Below are positions 55,613-64,000 of a DNA stretch of 64,000 nt, piece by piece. The notes under the pieces were generated by a model. It made no database searches and was not told where the DNA came from. It saw nothing but the letters and a program-made list of their open reading frames with translations. Source of the DNA: Clostridium tertium. GTDB lineage: Bacteria > Bacillota > Clostridia > Clostridiales > Clostridiaceae. The stretch spans positions 118,014 through 182,013 of the forward strand of contig NZ_JAGGJY010000007.1 of assembly GCF_017873245.1 (NCBI RefSeq), read 5' to 3'. Position numbers and translations under genes: made by a program. How positions within the stretch are numbered: position 1 is the first letter of the stretch; every line of letters begins with the position of its first letter.

Positions 55613-55915
55613 TTATACTTCATAATCTACCACAATTCTTTCTTCTATTACCTTTTTTATAAAATTAACTACCTTTAAATGCTCTTCGTGGTTTTGATAA
55701 TAATTTAAATCATCCTTTGAATGAAAAGTTGAATATAAAACTACATCGTAAGCTTGACTAGATTCTTCAAAATTTATACCTACCTCCAGCTCTAATACTT
55801 TATCTATCCTTCCTTTTAAAGACTCTATTTGTCTTTTTATTTCTAAAGAATTAATTTCCTTAGTATTACCTTCTGCATTTTCTTTTAACTTCCACATAAC
55901 TATATGTTTAATCAT
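55613..55915 (-). CDS. Dabb-family (stress-responsive A/B barrel) protein
   Basis: The 100-residue protein begins MIKHIVMWKLKENAEG and contains VLELEVGINF, YDVVLYSTFHSKDDL and YQNHEEHLKVVNFI, the pattern of dimeric ferredoxin-like Dabb proteins. Their function is mostly unknown. It overlaps the end of the transglutaminase-like gene by 8 bases, so the two are co-translated. AAGGAGGA precedes the ATG. Confidence 0.85.
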   Translation of the reverse strand: MIKHIVMWKLKENAEGNTKEINSLEIKRQIESLKGRIDKVLELEVGINFEESSQAYDVVLYSTFHSKDDLNYYQNHEEHLKVVNFIKKVIEERIVVDYEV

Positions 55916-57068
55916 AAAATTCCTCCTTATTTAATACTTTTAAATCTATATCTAAATTATATAATTTAACATTTATATCTTCAAAGTCGACACCTTCATA
56001 AATTTTTATATGTTTATTAGTAATTCCAAAGTACCCCTTATTTATGTCTACAGGAATATTTATTCTTGTTTCTACTGGTATCCACCCAACACCTTGAATG
56101 TATACTTCTGCCCATGTATGATATAAATTTTTAGAAGTTTTCCCCAAAATAAATTTTGCTGGTATATTAGCCGCCCTACACAATGCAATAAATACATTAG
56201 TACATTCACTATAACCTCCCTTCATAATATTTATTGTATTTAAAGCACTTTGAGTATCTTCGCCTTCATATATTCTTGTAGATAACTCATCATCGAATTC
56301 TATATTTCTAGTAAATTCTAATATTTTATTTATGATAATTAATTTATCTTTCTCATTTCTAATTAAATTTTCAACTAATTTTTTAATATCTTTAGAATCA
56401 CTCTCTATACTTTTAGTTGGCATTAGATATTTTTCTAATCTTTCTATATTTAACTCTTGTTGAATAATTAATGGATGAGTTTCTAATATAACTTCATAAT
56501 TCGGTTTCTTCTTATATAAATTTTTTACACTTTGATGAGAAGAATTTAAAAGATTTATATCTATTTTGCTTCCCTTAATAATATAAGTTTTATTAACTAA
56601 AAATTCGCTATTTAAAAAATCACTACTTAAAATCTTTATTTTATCTATTATTATTGATTTAATATTCTCATTACTTTTATCATTTATGTTAATATTATGA
56701 TATTCTTCTTCTTTATCATTTTGAATGTAATCTATACTACTAGTAATATTAAAAATATAAACCTCACTATCTATATTGAGAAAACTATTTTTTAGCAATA
56801 TAAGATTTGCTATTTTATTAATCTTTGTTGGTACAATCAGATGTTTTTCATACTTATTCTGAATTTCTCTAGCTATATCAACTATTAACTTATTCCAAAT
56901 ATCTAAATCCTCAAAGTTTTCCTTTATATCTTTTTTTAATATATTATCTAACATCAAGGCTACTTCATACGGGTTATAAACTATACTATTTTCAATTTCT
57001 TCACAAACTTTTTTTGAAATATCAATATTATTATCATTATTAAATACATTATTTATAATAACTATCAA
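55908..57068 (-). CDS. Transglutaminase-like domain protein with an unknown N-terminal region
   Basis: The protein (386 residues) has an N-terminal region of about 260 residues with no recognisable domain and many Asn/Ile/Lys residues. The C-terminal transglutaminase-like core contains the cysteine in GGYSECTNVFIALCRAANIPA, the histidine in NLYHTWAEVYI and the segment GVGWIPVETRINIP, where the third catalytic residue would fall. Such domains act as cysteine peptidases or amidases. There is no signal peptide, so it is cytoplasmic. The start is probably TTG at 57068 with GGAGGGG 5 bases upstream; a GTG at 57089 has no site. It overlaps the Dabb gene by 8 bases. Confidence 0.75.
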   Translation of the reverse strand: MIVIINNVFNNDNNIDISKKVCEEIENSIVYNPYEVALMLDNILKKDIKENFEDLDIWNKLIVDIAREIQNKYEKHLIVPTKINKIANLILLKNSFLNIDSEVYIFNITSSIDYIQNDKEEEYHNININDKSNENIKSIIIDKIKILSSDFLNSEFLVNKTYIIKGSKIDINLLNSSHQSVKNLYKKKPNYEVILETHPLIIQQELNIERLEKYLMPTKSIESDSKDIKKLVENLIRNEKDKLIIINKILEFTRNIEFDDELSTRIYEGEDTQSALNTINIMKGGYSECTNVFIALCRAANIPAKFILGKTSKNLYHTWAEVYIQGVGWIPVETRINIPVDINKGYFGITNKHIKIYEGVDFEDINVKLYNLDIDLKVLNKEEFYD

Positions 57069-57179
57069 GTTAACCCCTCCAATACCCACTGTAAATATTT
57101 TACTATCCCCCTTTTTATTTTAACATATTATAAGTTATTATTTAAGTTTTAATATATATTTAAGTAATTTTATTAAAAG

Positions 57180-57204
57180 AAAAAGCACCAAAATAGTGCT
57201 TTTT
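57180..57204 (-). terminator. Rho-independent terminator after the SEDS gene
   Basis: Perfect 9-bp arms (57180-57188 and 57196-57204) with a 7-base loop; the stem overlaps the stop of the SEDS gene and reads into T-rich sequence on the minus strand. Confidence 0.75.
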
Positions 57205-58375
57205 AAATATCTTCTTTACCTTGTCTCGAAATATTGAGCAATATACCTATCGCACATAAATTAAACACAAGGGAAGTACCTCCATAACTTATTAACGGCA
57301 TTGGTACCCCTGTTACTGGCATTGAACCTGTTACAACTGCAATATTTATTATTGCTTGTATAGCTATTACTGAAATTATTCCTATAGCTAATAAATATCC
57401 ATAATTATCTCTTGCTTTAACTGCAATAGAAGTCCCTTTTATTACTATAAATATAAATATAGATATTATAGCTATACAGCCTATCAATCCTAATTCTTCA
57501 CCTATAATAGCAAAAATAAAGTCATTATGTGGCTCTGGCATAAATAGTGCCTTTTGTCTTGAATTACCAAGACCTACACCAAAAAGCCCTCCTGAACCTA
57601 GAGCATAAAGTGATTGTATAAGCTGATAGCTATCTCCTGATGGATCTGCCCACGGATCTAAAAAGCTAGTAAGTCTTTGCAATCTATAACTCTCCATAAG
57701 AATCAATCCAAGCCCAGCTGACAAGCCTATTGGAATTAGCGAAAATAAATGACTCAATTTAGCTCCACCAACTAATATCATTATAAATGCAACCATCATA
57801 ATAATTGCAGTAATACTTAAGTTTTTCTCTAAAATTATTAAACCTGCAAATACAGCTGCTATAGCTAAATAATATAAAGTTCCTCCCTTAAATTCTTTAA
57901 TTTTACCTCTTCTTTTATCAATTAGTAACGCTAAGTATAATACTACAACATATTTAGCTAACTCTGATGGCTGTAATGATAATCCTCCTAATCTAATCCA
58001 TCTTCTTGCTCCATTAATATCTGCTCCAAGGAATAAAACAAGCACTAAAAGACCTATTGTAATTATAACTAACCAAGGAGTCCACTTTTTATAAATATGA
58101 TAATCTATAGACATAGTAACAACCATACCTATTATTCCAACAACTGTCCATACTATTTCTTTTGTAAAGTAAAATTCTGAATTGAATACTTTATCTTGAT
58201 ACAAAGCATAATATGAACTTGATGAATATACCATAACTATACCTATAAAAAGTAATACTACTATAGCACATAACAAACTATAATCTATATTTTTCATTTT
58301 TATTTTTTTTCTTTTTATTGAAGTTTTTTTCTTTCTATTTCTCCCCTTTATATCTAACTTTCTTACATTATCCAT
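57203..58375 (-). CDS. SEDS glycosyltransferase (FtsW/SpoVE type)
   Basis: The 390-residue protein has about ten membrane helices, the family motif VVYSSSSYYALY near the N-terminus, the conserved GARRWIRLGGLSLQPSELAKY segment with its catalytic-region arginines, NDFIFAIIGEELG, and the C-terminal signature GVPMPLISYGGTSLVF. SEDS proteins polymerise peptidoglycan glycan chains with a cognate class B PBP. The basic cytoplasmic N-terminus (KGRNRKKKTSIKRKKIK) is notable. GGAGATA precedes the ATG. It follows the PBP gene by 19 bases. I cannot decide between division (FtsW) and sporulation (SpoVE) roles. Confidence 0.92.
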   Translation of the reverse strand: MDNVRKLDIKGRNRKKKTSIKRKKIKMKNIDYSLLCAIVVLLFIGIVMVYSSSSYYALYQDKVFNSEFYFTKEIVWTVVGIIGMVVTMSIDYHIYKKWTPWLVIITIGLLVLVLFLGADINGARRWIRLGGLSLQPSELAKYVVVLYLALLIDKRRGKIKEFKGGTLYYLAIAAVFAGLIILEKNLSITAIIMMVAFIMILVGGAKLSHLFSLIPIGLSAGLGLILMESYRLQRLTSFLDPWADPSGDSYQLIQSLYALGSGGLFGVGLGNSRQKALFMPEPHNDFIFAIIGEELGLIGCIAIISIFIFIVIKGTSIAVKARDNYGYLLAIGIISVIAIQAIINIAVVTGSMPVTGVPMPLISYGGTSLVFNLCAIGILLNISRQGKEDI

Positions 58376-58394
58376 ATTATCTCCTACTATCCTA

Positions 58395-60602
58395 TTATTT
58401 CAAATCTAATTTAACTTTTGTTCCTTTCTCAATAAGTTTACCAGCAATAACATCTTGGCTATCTACTACACCTGTACCATTTGCTTTAAATGTTATTTGT
58501 AGCTTATTTAGAATATCTGTAGCCTCTTCTAAAGTCTTACCTTTTAAATTTGGCATTATTAACTTATTTGCATCACTTTTTGAATCAGATAAATTAACAC
58601 TTATAATAGCATTTTCTTCAACTAATGAACCTGGATAAGGCTCCATATTAGTAACTTTTGATCCATTTCCCTCTAAATTTATATTTAATTTATTTGCTTC
58701 TAATATCTTTGTTGCTTCATCAACTGATTTTCCTCTTAATTCAGGAACAACTATCTTCCTTTTTTCTGCATATCTTTCAGTATAAACTTGAGAATCCATA
58801 TAAGTAAACATTTCTGATAATAATGATTTTAATACTGGAGTTGTCACAGGTCCCCCGTAATATTGACCTGCACTTGGATCTTCAACTTTTATAAATATTG
58901 TTACTTGAGGATTTTCAACAGGATATAAAGCAACAACTGATGCAATGTATTTGTCAGCTGAATATCCTCCTAATATAGGGTCAACTTTTTGAGCTGTTCC
59001 AGTTTTAGCCCCTACCCTTCTCTCTTTCCCCATAAAGCTTCCAATTTCTTGTCCTTGATTTATAGTTCTTTCTAGATAATCTCTTAGTACAGCTGTTGTT
59101 TCTTCAGAAATTACATTTTCTTCAACAGCAGGTTTAAATTGTTCATCTATTACTTTTGTTCCATTATCAGCTTCATGCATAACTTCTTTCATAATATGTG
59201 GTTGGATTAACTTTCCTCCATTAGCTATAGCATTGAAAGCTCTCATAAGTTGAATGCTATTTACAGTATTAGTTTGTCCAAATGCAATGGTTGCTAAATC
59301 CATTTCACTCATATCACTTACTGATTTTACAATTCCTTCTGATTCTCCTGGAAGATCTATTTTAGTTAATTTTCCAAATCCGAATTTATCTATATATTCT
59401 TTTAATTTTGCACTACCTAGCCTAGAACCTAGTTCCATAAAACCTACATTACAAGAATTTTGTAATATCTCAGGTAAAGTTTGAGTACCGTGCCCTGCTG
59501 TATTCCAACACTTAATTGTTGTAGAACCAAATTTCACTCCACCATCACAATAAAATGTATCATTTTCATGCGCAACGCCTTCTTCTATAGCCGCAACCAT
59601 AGTAATATTTTTAAAGGTAGATCCTGGCTCAAAGGTATTACTTATAGAACTATTTCTAAACATATTTTGTAGCTTTTCAAAATCATTTTCACCTTCAAAA
59701 TCCTCATATTCTCCATATGGATCATTAGGATTAAAATCCGGCTTATTTACCATTGCTAAAATTTCACCATTATTAGGATTCATAACTATAATGGATACTT
59801 CTTTTGCTTTATTATCATCGTAAGCCTTTTGAGCTGCTCTTTCAGCCATAAGTTGAATATTTTCATCTATTGTTAACATAACATCTTTACCGTCAATTGG
59901 GCTTGTATATTTTACTGTTTGGAATGGTAATTCCTTTAATGATCCATCGACTTCTGCTATTTTATAACCAGCTATCCCTGTTAATTCTGAATCATATTGC
60001 AACTCTACTCCATTTAATCCTGTATTATCAGAATTCACACTTCCTAGCACATGAGCTAAGAAATTATTATTTGGATAATATCTCTTTGGATTAATAGAAA
60101 TGATAACTCCATATATATTTAATGCTTTAATTTTATCTGCGACTTCTTTTTCTATTCCTGTAACAAGTGTACTATTTCTTATTTTAGCTCCATTTTCATC
60201 AACAGTATTTAATTTCTGTTTAACCTCGCCAATTGATAGTCCTGAAGCATTGGCTAAATCTTGTGCAACTTTTTCTATAGTCGTATCTTTTTCTTCTAAA
60301 TGTGCTTGTATCGCTTCTAAATCTAAATCTACTCTATATACATCAATTGATGTTGCTAGTATAGAACCATTCCTATCTTTTATGTCTCCTCTTCTAGCTT
60401 CCACAGAAACTTGTGAATTCCATTGTCCTTGAGCCATATGTTTATATTCTTTATTCTTATAAATCATAATGTAAGTTAATCTTCCTATTAAAAATAAAAA
60501 TATTAAACAAATACTAATACTACTATACAAAGCTCTTTCTCTTGTATAAATTTTCTTAAATTTATCATTATTTCTTTTAGTACTTTTTTTTCTATTATTC
60601 AT
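58395..60602 (-). CDS. Class B penicillin-binding protein with two PASTA domains (SpoVD/PBP2B type)
   Basis: The 735-residue protein has a short basic cytoplasmic tail, one membrane helix (about residues 28-48), a dimerisation domain with VEARRGDIKDRNGSILATS, and a transpeptidase domain with the active-site serine in EPGSTFK, the SCN motif in QNSCNVGF and KTGTAQK. Two C-terminal PASTA repeats follow (VVPELRGKSVDEATKIL and IMPNLKGKTLEEATDIL). It cross-links peptidoglycan with the SEDS protein encoded next. B. subtilis PBP2B has two PASTA and SpoVD one; length and context do not settle which this is. No ftsL or rsmH lies upstream. GGGGAG precedes the ATG. Confidence 0.95.
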   Translation of the reverse strand: MNNRKKSTKRNNDKFKKIYTRERALYSSISICLIFLFLIGRLTYIMIYKNKEYKHMAQGQWNSQVSVEARRGDIKDRNGSILATSIDVYRVDLDLEAIQAHLEEKDTTIEKVAQDLANASGLSIGEVKQKLNTVDENGAKIRNSTLVTGIEKEVADKIKALNIYGVIISINPKRYYPNNNFLAHVLGSVNSDNTGLNGVELQYDSELTGIAGYKIAEVDGSLKELPFQTVKYTSPIDGKDVMLTIDENIQLMAERAAQKAYDDNKAKEVSIIVMNPNNGEILAMVNKPDFNPNDPYGEYEDFEGENDFEKLQNMFRNSSISNTFEPGSTFKNITMVAAIEEGVAHENDTFYCDGGVKFGSTTIKCWNTAGHGTQTLPEILQNSCNVGFMELGSRLGSAKLKEYIDKFGFGKLTKIDLPGESEGIVKSVSDMSEMDLATIAFGQTNTVNSIQLMRAFNAIANGGKLIQPHIMKEVMHEADNGTKVIDEQFKPAVEENVISEETTAVLRDYLERTINQGQEIGSFMGKERRVGAKTGTAQKVDPILGGYSADKYIASVVALYPVENPQVTIFIKVEDPSAGQYYGGPVTTPVLKSLLSEMFTYMDSQVYTERYAEKRKIVVPELRGKSVDEATKILEANKLNINLEGNGSKVTNMEPYPGSLVEENAIISVNLSDSKSDANKLIMPNLKGKTLEEATDILNKLQITFKANGTGVVDSQDVIAGKLIEKGTKVKLDLK

Positions 60603-60714
60603 TTTTCTCCCCCATGGTGCTATTTAAAGATTTACTATTCATAGGTTGTCCAATTTATTATATCAAAAAGATATTTATTATGTAAATTATTTCCTATATA
60701 TTAAACTAAATAAA

Positions 60715-60742
60715 AAGTAAAAGTGGATTTCCACCTTTACTT
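60715..60742 (-). terminator. Rho-independent terminator after msrB
   Basis: 12-base arms (60715-60726 and 60731-60742) pair with one mismatch around a 4-base loop and overlap the msrB stop; T-rich sequence follows on the minus strand. Confidence 0.7.
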
Positions 60743-61183
60743 ATTATCTTCAAATAAAGCTAAATATTTCCCATATCCTTTTTCTTTCATTTCTTTTCTA
60801 GGTATAAATTTTAATGATGCTGAGTTAATACAATATCTAAGTCCTCCTAAATCTTCTGGTCCATCACAAAATACATGACCTAAATGTGAATCTGAATTTT
60901 TACTTCTTACTTCAGTCCTAACCATTCCATGACTTTTATCTACTTTTTCTTCAATTAACTTTCTATCTATAGGTTTTGAAAAAGCAGGCCATCCGCAACC
61001 AGAATTAAATTTATCTGTTGAAATAAATAATGGCTCTAGAGAAACTATATCTACGTAAATACCTTCTTCAAAATTATTATTATATTCATTCATAAAAGGT
61101 GGTTCAGTTCCATTTTCTTGAGTAACTCTATATTGAAGTTCTGTTAATCTATTTTTCAATTCATCTTTATTCAATTTTTCCAT
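60737..61183 (-). CDS. msrB: Peptide-methionine (R)-S-oxide reductase
   Basis: The 148-residue protein has the MsrB signatures [29 protein letters not shown] and the catalytic cysteine in [14 protein letters not shown]. It repairs oxidised methionine in proteins. Unlike many MsrB proteins it lacks the two zinc-binding CxxC motifs, which is common in clostridia. GGAGGATG precedes the ATG. It is a single gene with its own terminator. Confidence 0.96.
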   Translation of the reverse strand: MEKLNKDELKNRLTELQYRVTQENGTEPPFMNEYNNNFEEGIYVDIVSLEPLFISTDKFNSGCGWPAFSKPIDRKLIEEKVDKSHGMVRTEVRSKNSDSHLGHVFCDGPEDLGGLRYCINSASLKFIPRKEMKEKGYGKYLALFEDNK

Positions 61184-61227
61184 ATTTCATCCTCCATTTA
61201 TATTATAAAGCCATTTTTGTAAAATTT

Positions 61228-61608
61228 CTATTTATTCTTAGTAATAAATATTCTTTTTATTACAGTTTGAGGTGGATTTGATTTAGTCATAGCTTCACTT
61301 ACTCTCATATATACTAAATCTCCATTTTCAATTACTATATTTTCTTTTTTATCATTTGCAGAATTCATAACTTTTGTTTCATTATTTATAATTCCGACTA
61401 CTGTCATTTTACTAACTTCTTTTCCCTTCATATATCCTTGTACAGTTATCATAGTTGAATTTCCATCTTCCGATTTTTTTACTTCTGTTACTTCTCCTAT
61501 AACAACTGGACTTTTGGTTGACATTCCTTTTTCAGGAGTTGCCCCAATTAAAATTCCTGAAAAAATAATTAGTGAACAAAATACTAATAATGATTTTTTT
61601 AATTTCAT
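61228..61608 (-). CDS. Small exported protein of unknown function
   Basis: The 126-residue protein begins with a signal peptide (MKLKKSLLVFCSLIIFSGIL, likely cut near GATPEKG). The mature part of about 100 residues is predicted beta-rich, with GEVTEVKKSEDG, MITVQGYMKG and ENGDLVYMRVSEAM, and resembles an OB-like small domain, by inference from the pattern alone. The ATG at 61608 has GGAGGA upstream; the frame continues to 61635 without a better start. It lies between msrB and the DNA glycosylase gene. Family not recognised. Confidence 0.65.
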   Translation of the reverse strand: MKLKKSLLVFCSLIIFSGILIGATPEKGMSTKSPVVIGEVTEVKKSEDGNSTMITVQGYMKGKEVSKMTVVGIINNETKVMNSANDKKENIVIENGDLVYMRVSEAMTKSNPPQTVIKRIFITKNK

Positions 61609-61683
61609 ATTAATTCCTCCTTGATTTTTATTCACTAATAGTTTTGTCCTGTTTTTTATAAATATTCATATTCTTAATACTAT

Positions 61684-62295
61684 TTATTTTTTTGAAACAT
61701 ATGGATTATTTTTAATATAGAATCGCCATTTAAAATCTTTTGCTTCTTCAGCATAATCTATACCTATTCTAGTAGTTTCTACTATTTCGATATTTTTTTG
61801 ATAATTATATTCTAAGTACAATCCACTATCTATATATAATTTTTTATAATTATCTTCCCTTGTAATACTTAAAGCACTACATAACTTAGATGGACCATTA
61901 GTTAAATTTCTTTTTTGTGCATTAGTTAACTCGTTATAATTTTTGTTAAATCTAGTATTAGATAAATATTCAAAATTATCAAGTGGCTCTACAGCTCTTA
62001 TTAAAACAGCTTCAGGTTCTTCTTTAATATTAGTTACTATATTAAAACAATGATATAAACCATAAATAAAGTAAACATATGCTATTCCACCTTCCTCAAA
62101 TAAAGGCTTTGTTCGATCTGTTCTTTTATAATTATAAGCATGGCATGCTTTATCAGTTGCCCCTATATAACTTTCCGTTTCCACTATTTTAGTTCTAATC
62201 TTTAATCCATTCACTTCCCTTACTAAATAATGACCTAAAATACTTTTCGCAACTTCAATAGCTCCTTGGTTATAAAACTCTTTTTCAATAATCAT
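61684..62295 (-). CDS. DNA-3-methyladenine glycosylase (alkyladenine/MPG type)
   Basis: The 203-residue protein has the MPG/AAG signatures [18 protein letters not shown] (with the catalytic Glu), [35 protein letters not shown], and [15 protein letters not shown]. It removes alkylated and deaminated purines to start base-excision repair, upstream of AP endonucleases such as the xth product at 13.4 kb. GGAGAT precedes the ATG. It is a single gene divergent from the DUF1622 gene. Confidence 0.95.
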   Translation of the reverse strand: MIIEKEFYNQGAIEVAKSILGHYLVREVNGLKIRTKIVETESYIGATDKACHAYNYKRTDRTKPLFEEGGIAYVYFIYGLYHCFNIVTNIKEEPEAVLIRAVEPLDNFEYLSNTRFNKNYNELTNAQKRNLTNGPSKLCSALSITREDNYKKLYIDSGLYLEYNYQKNIEIVETTRIGIDYAEEAKDFKWRFYIKNNPYVSKK

Positions 62296-62455
62296 AATAA
62301 ATCTCCAATTTCAATTTATAAATTAATTATCTTTATAACTTTATTATCCATTATACTACTATATTTATTCCTTAAATATTTCATAATTATTACTTATTAT
62401 TTTTTTCTAAAAAGGAATAATAAATATTATAAGAAACCATTAATAGGAGATTTAT

Positions 62456-62806
62456 ATGTTAGAAGATTTTATAAAATCAATTATACCTACTTTGGTAAAC
62501 ATTTTAGAGTTGATGGGAATTTTAGTTATATGTATTGGATCCATTAAAGCTTTTTATCATTATTCCTATTCATTAATAACAAAAAAATATTACCCTTTAA
62601 AATGGGAATATGCAAATTCCATGGCTACAGCACTTGAATTCAAGCTAGCCGCTGAAATATTAAAAACAGTTATTATTAGAAATATGAATGAACTAATAAT
62701 TCTAGGCTCAATAACCTTATTAAGAGGATTCTTAACATTAATTATTCATTGGGAAATGAAGTCTGAAAATCCTTCTAAAAACAAAAAAGATAGAGAAGCC
62801 AAATAA
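62456..62806 (+). CDS. DUF1622 family small membrane protein
   Basis: The 116-residue protein has three hydrophobic helices, the segment LGSITLLRGFLTLIIHWEM and an FKLAAEILKT motif, which are diagnostic of DUF1622. The function is unknown. The ATG has TAGGAGA upstream. It is a single gene followed by a bidirectional hairpin shared with the convergent DUF3784-like gene. Confidence 0.85.
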   Translation: MLEDFIKSIIPTLVNILELMGILVICIGSIKAFYHYSYSLITKKYYPLKWEYANSMATALEFKLAAEILKTVIIRNMNELIILGSITLLRGFLTLIIHWEMKSENPSKNKKDREAK

Positions 62807-62821
62807 AGCTTCCCTATCTTT
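62786..62821. terminator. Bidirectional terminator between DUF1622 and DUF3784-like genes
   Basis: 14-base arms (62786-62799 and 62808-62821) pair with one mismatch around an 8-base loop, between convergent stops. Confidence 0.75.
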
Positions 62822-62822
62822 G

Positions 62823-63530
62823 CTATTTTAAATTATTAAATGACTGTTTTGTTAAAGATACATCTTTATAATTTATATATACATCAAAATTTATTGTAGA
62901 AATTTTAATGTATGGTCCTTTATTACTTTGAATATAGAGCTTAACTTTTTCTCCACTCTTTAATTTAAAATCACCTTTTTTAATGACACCGCCATCGCTA
63001 TATCCATTACTTCTAATTCTTATTTCCGGAATATCATCTACAAGCTCTATTGATTTTATGTCTTTTCTTTTTAAAGTAGTTCCATAGCTTCCATCTATAA
63101 CTATAGCTTCATCTTTAATTATAAGATCATTTGGCTCATTCCCAAATGAAAATGTTATAATTAAAATTGAAAATGTTATAAATCCTATAATTATCATTAC
63201 TATTATTTCTGCTTTGCTCTTTTTATTATGATCAAATCTTTGAAGATATATTAAATACCCAAATATAATAATTATTAAAATAATCACAAAAGGTATTATA
63301 GAAATCTCAAAATAATCTGAAATTATAGCTCCTATAAATATTATAAAAGCTATTAAATAGCACATTCTACCCATATGTTTAGCTACTTTTTCAATATCTA
63401 CTCTAGCTTTTTCTTCTTTAGATTGAGTATTATATCCAGATATCAACCAGTAGCATTTATACTTGCTAATAGCCACCCCTAATACTATAAATATCAAACA
63501 AATAATAGAAATAAATATTATAGATCCCAC
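62823..63530 (-). CDS. DUF3784-type membrane protein with an extra C-terminal domain
   Basis: The 235-residue protein begins with a helix and then KYKCYWLISGYNTQSKEEKARVD, the hallmark of DUF3784, followed by three more helices (about residues 57-76, 82-100 and 110-130). The rest (about 140-235) is a soluble beta-rich segment (IEIRIRSNGYSDGGVIKKGDF-like) resembling a small PH-like domain, by inference. The start is GTG at 63530 with GAGGTG 5 bases upstream. Function unknown. Confidence 0.75.
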   Translation of the reverse strand: MGSIIFISIICLIFIVLGVAISKYKCYWLISGYNTQSKEEKARVDIEKVAKHMGRMCYLIAFIIFIGAIISDYFEISIIPFVIILIIIIFGYLIYLQRFDHNKKSKAEIIVMIIIGFITFSILIITFSFGNEPNDLIIKDEAIVIDGSYGTTLKRKDIKSIELVDDIPEIRIRSNGYSDGGVIKKGDFKLKSGEKVKLYIQSNKGPYIKISTINFDVYINYKDVSLTKQSFNNLK

Positions 63531-63639
63531 GGCACACCTCTAATCTAAATATTTCCAAAAATCAAATTCATTACCATTTCCTTATATGGTTAATTATAAC
63601 ACTTTTAATCATATTGTCAATATCATTATTAGCTAATTC

Positions 63640-63846
63640 TTACCACTCAATTGTTAAAATATTAACTTCATCTTTTATCAATGATACTTTGTATCCTTCA
63701 ATAACAAGCCAAGATAATAATTCCTTTTGTACTTCTTTATCATTACACATAAGTATAGCTGAAACCTTATTTATATTAGATTCCTTGGCATAATTAATAT
63801 TATCTAATATTTTTCTTTTTTGATCATTTATAAACTCTAAATTCAT
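63640..63846 (-). CDS. Small protein of unknown function (68 residues)
   Basis: The protein starts MNLEFINDQKRKILDNINYA, with an alternating alpha/beta pattern (KVSAILMCNDKEVQKELLSW and YKVSLIKDEVNILTIEW). No membrane helix, signal peptide or cysteine motif was found. A strong GGAGGGG ribosome site lies 6 bases before the ATG, supporting a real gene. It stands alone near the window end. I do not recognise the family. Confidence 0.65.
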   Translation of the reverse strand: MNLEFINDQKRKILDNINYAKESNINKVSAILMCNDKEVQKELLSWLVIEGYKVSLIKDEVNILTIEW

Positions 63847-64000
63847 AAAACCCCTCCTACCTATTTAATTTTATTTATATTTATATATGCTTCCAATTGT
63901 TATCTAAATAATTTAAACATTTATAGTAAATATTAATATTAATCTAAATAACAAATTCAAATCATATATTTTTAATTTTTATAAGCTATTAAAATACTAA

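Noticed and set aside
1..64000. tRNA, rRNA, CRISPR arrays, insertion sequences, prophage
   Set aside because: No clover-leaf, rRNA-like GC-rich block, regularly spaced repeat, transposase or phage-type protein was found by reading; a tRNAscan or Infernal run would be needed to be certain.

Overview
The window is about 64 kb of very AT-rich DNA with compact genes, strong AGGAGG-type ribosome binding sites, and ATG, GTG and TTG starts. Gene content and order point to Clostridium sensu stricto (cluster I). The clearest sign is the block ruvA-ruvB-queA-tgt-yajC-secD-secF-(recJ-like)-apt-relA-dtd-hemZ-hisS-aspS. Supporting signs are an AsnA-type asparagine synthetase behind a T-box, many ferredoxin-type proteins, a SpoVD/SpoVE-like pair and no respiratory genes. 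The species cannot be named from the sequence alone. I saw no tRNA, rRNA, CRISPR array, prophage or transposase gene, so this is mostly ordinary chromosomal backbone.

Layout. 1-4.6 kb: a partial recX behind an M16 peptidase, a divergent two-component system, and a 45-residue zinc-ribbon protein. 4.9-15.7 kb: topB, a VanZ-like membrane protein, an SDR reductase resembling the EF-P 5-aminopentanone reductase, an M19 dipeptidase, a metallophosphoesterase, a secreted amidase, an m5C methyltransferase, exonuclease III, and a chemotaxis receptor with a sigma-D-type promoter. 15.9-20.4 kb: glyA, a split ThrE exporter, ferredoxin, and asnA with a T-box whose specifier reads AAC (Asn). 20.4-30.1 kb: a CsoR/CstR-like repressor, aldehyde and alcohol dehydrogenases, a RecQ helicase with two HRDC domains, redox and membrane proteins, and an amino-acid permease. 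30.7-37.4 kb: a catabolite-controlled sugar ABC importer (no ATPase in the cluster), DUF1294, a GNAT protein, and a YtrA-type GntR regulator with its ABC exporter. 37.8-55.5 kb: the conserved translation, secretion and recombination block, all on the minus strand. 55.6-64 kb: a Dabb protein with a transglutaminase-like protein, a SEDS/class B PBP pair, msrB, an alkyladenine glycosylase and small membrane or unknown proteins.

The items most worth a second look are: (i) a short RecJ/DHH-family protein at the usual recJ position that has lost most metal-binding motif residues yet has its own good promoter; (ii) a dispersed GC-rich hairpin repeat present twice (about 7.82-7.96 kb and 37.41-37.60 kb), the second copy rearranged at its palindrome; (iii) a perfect 13-bp hairpin that sequesters the Shine-Dalgarno of the small membrane protein gene after yajC; (iv) regulatory sites readable by eye (cre, YtrA-type operator, CsoR-type operator, sigma-D promoter, Asn T-box); and (v) gene remnants after topB and before xth. 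No clearly new multi-gene system is evident.
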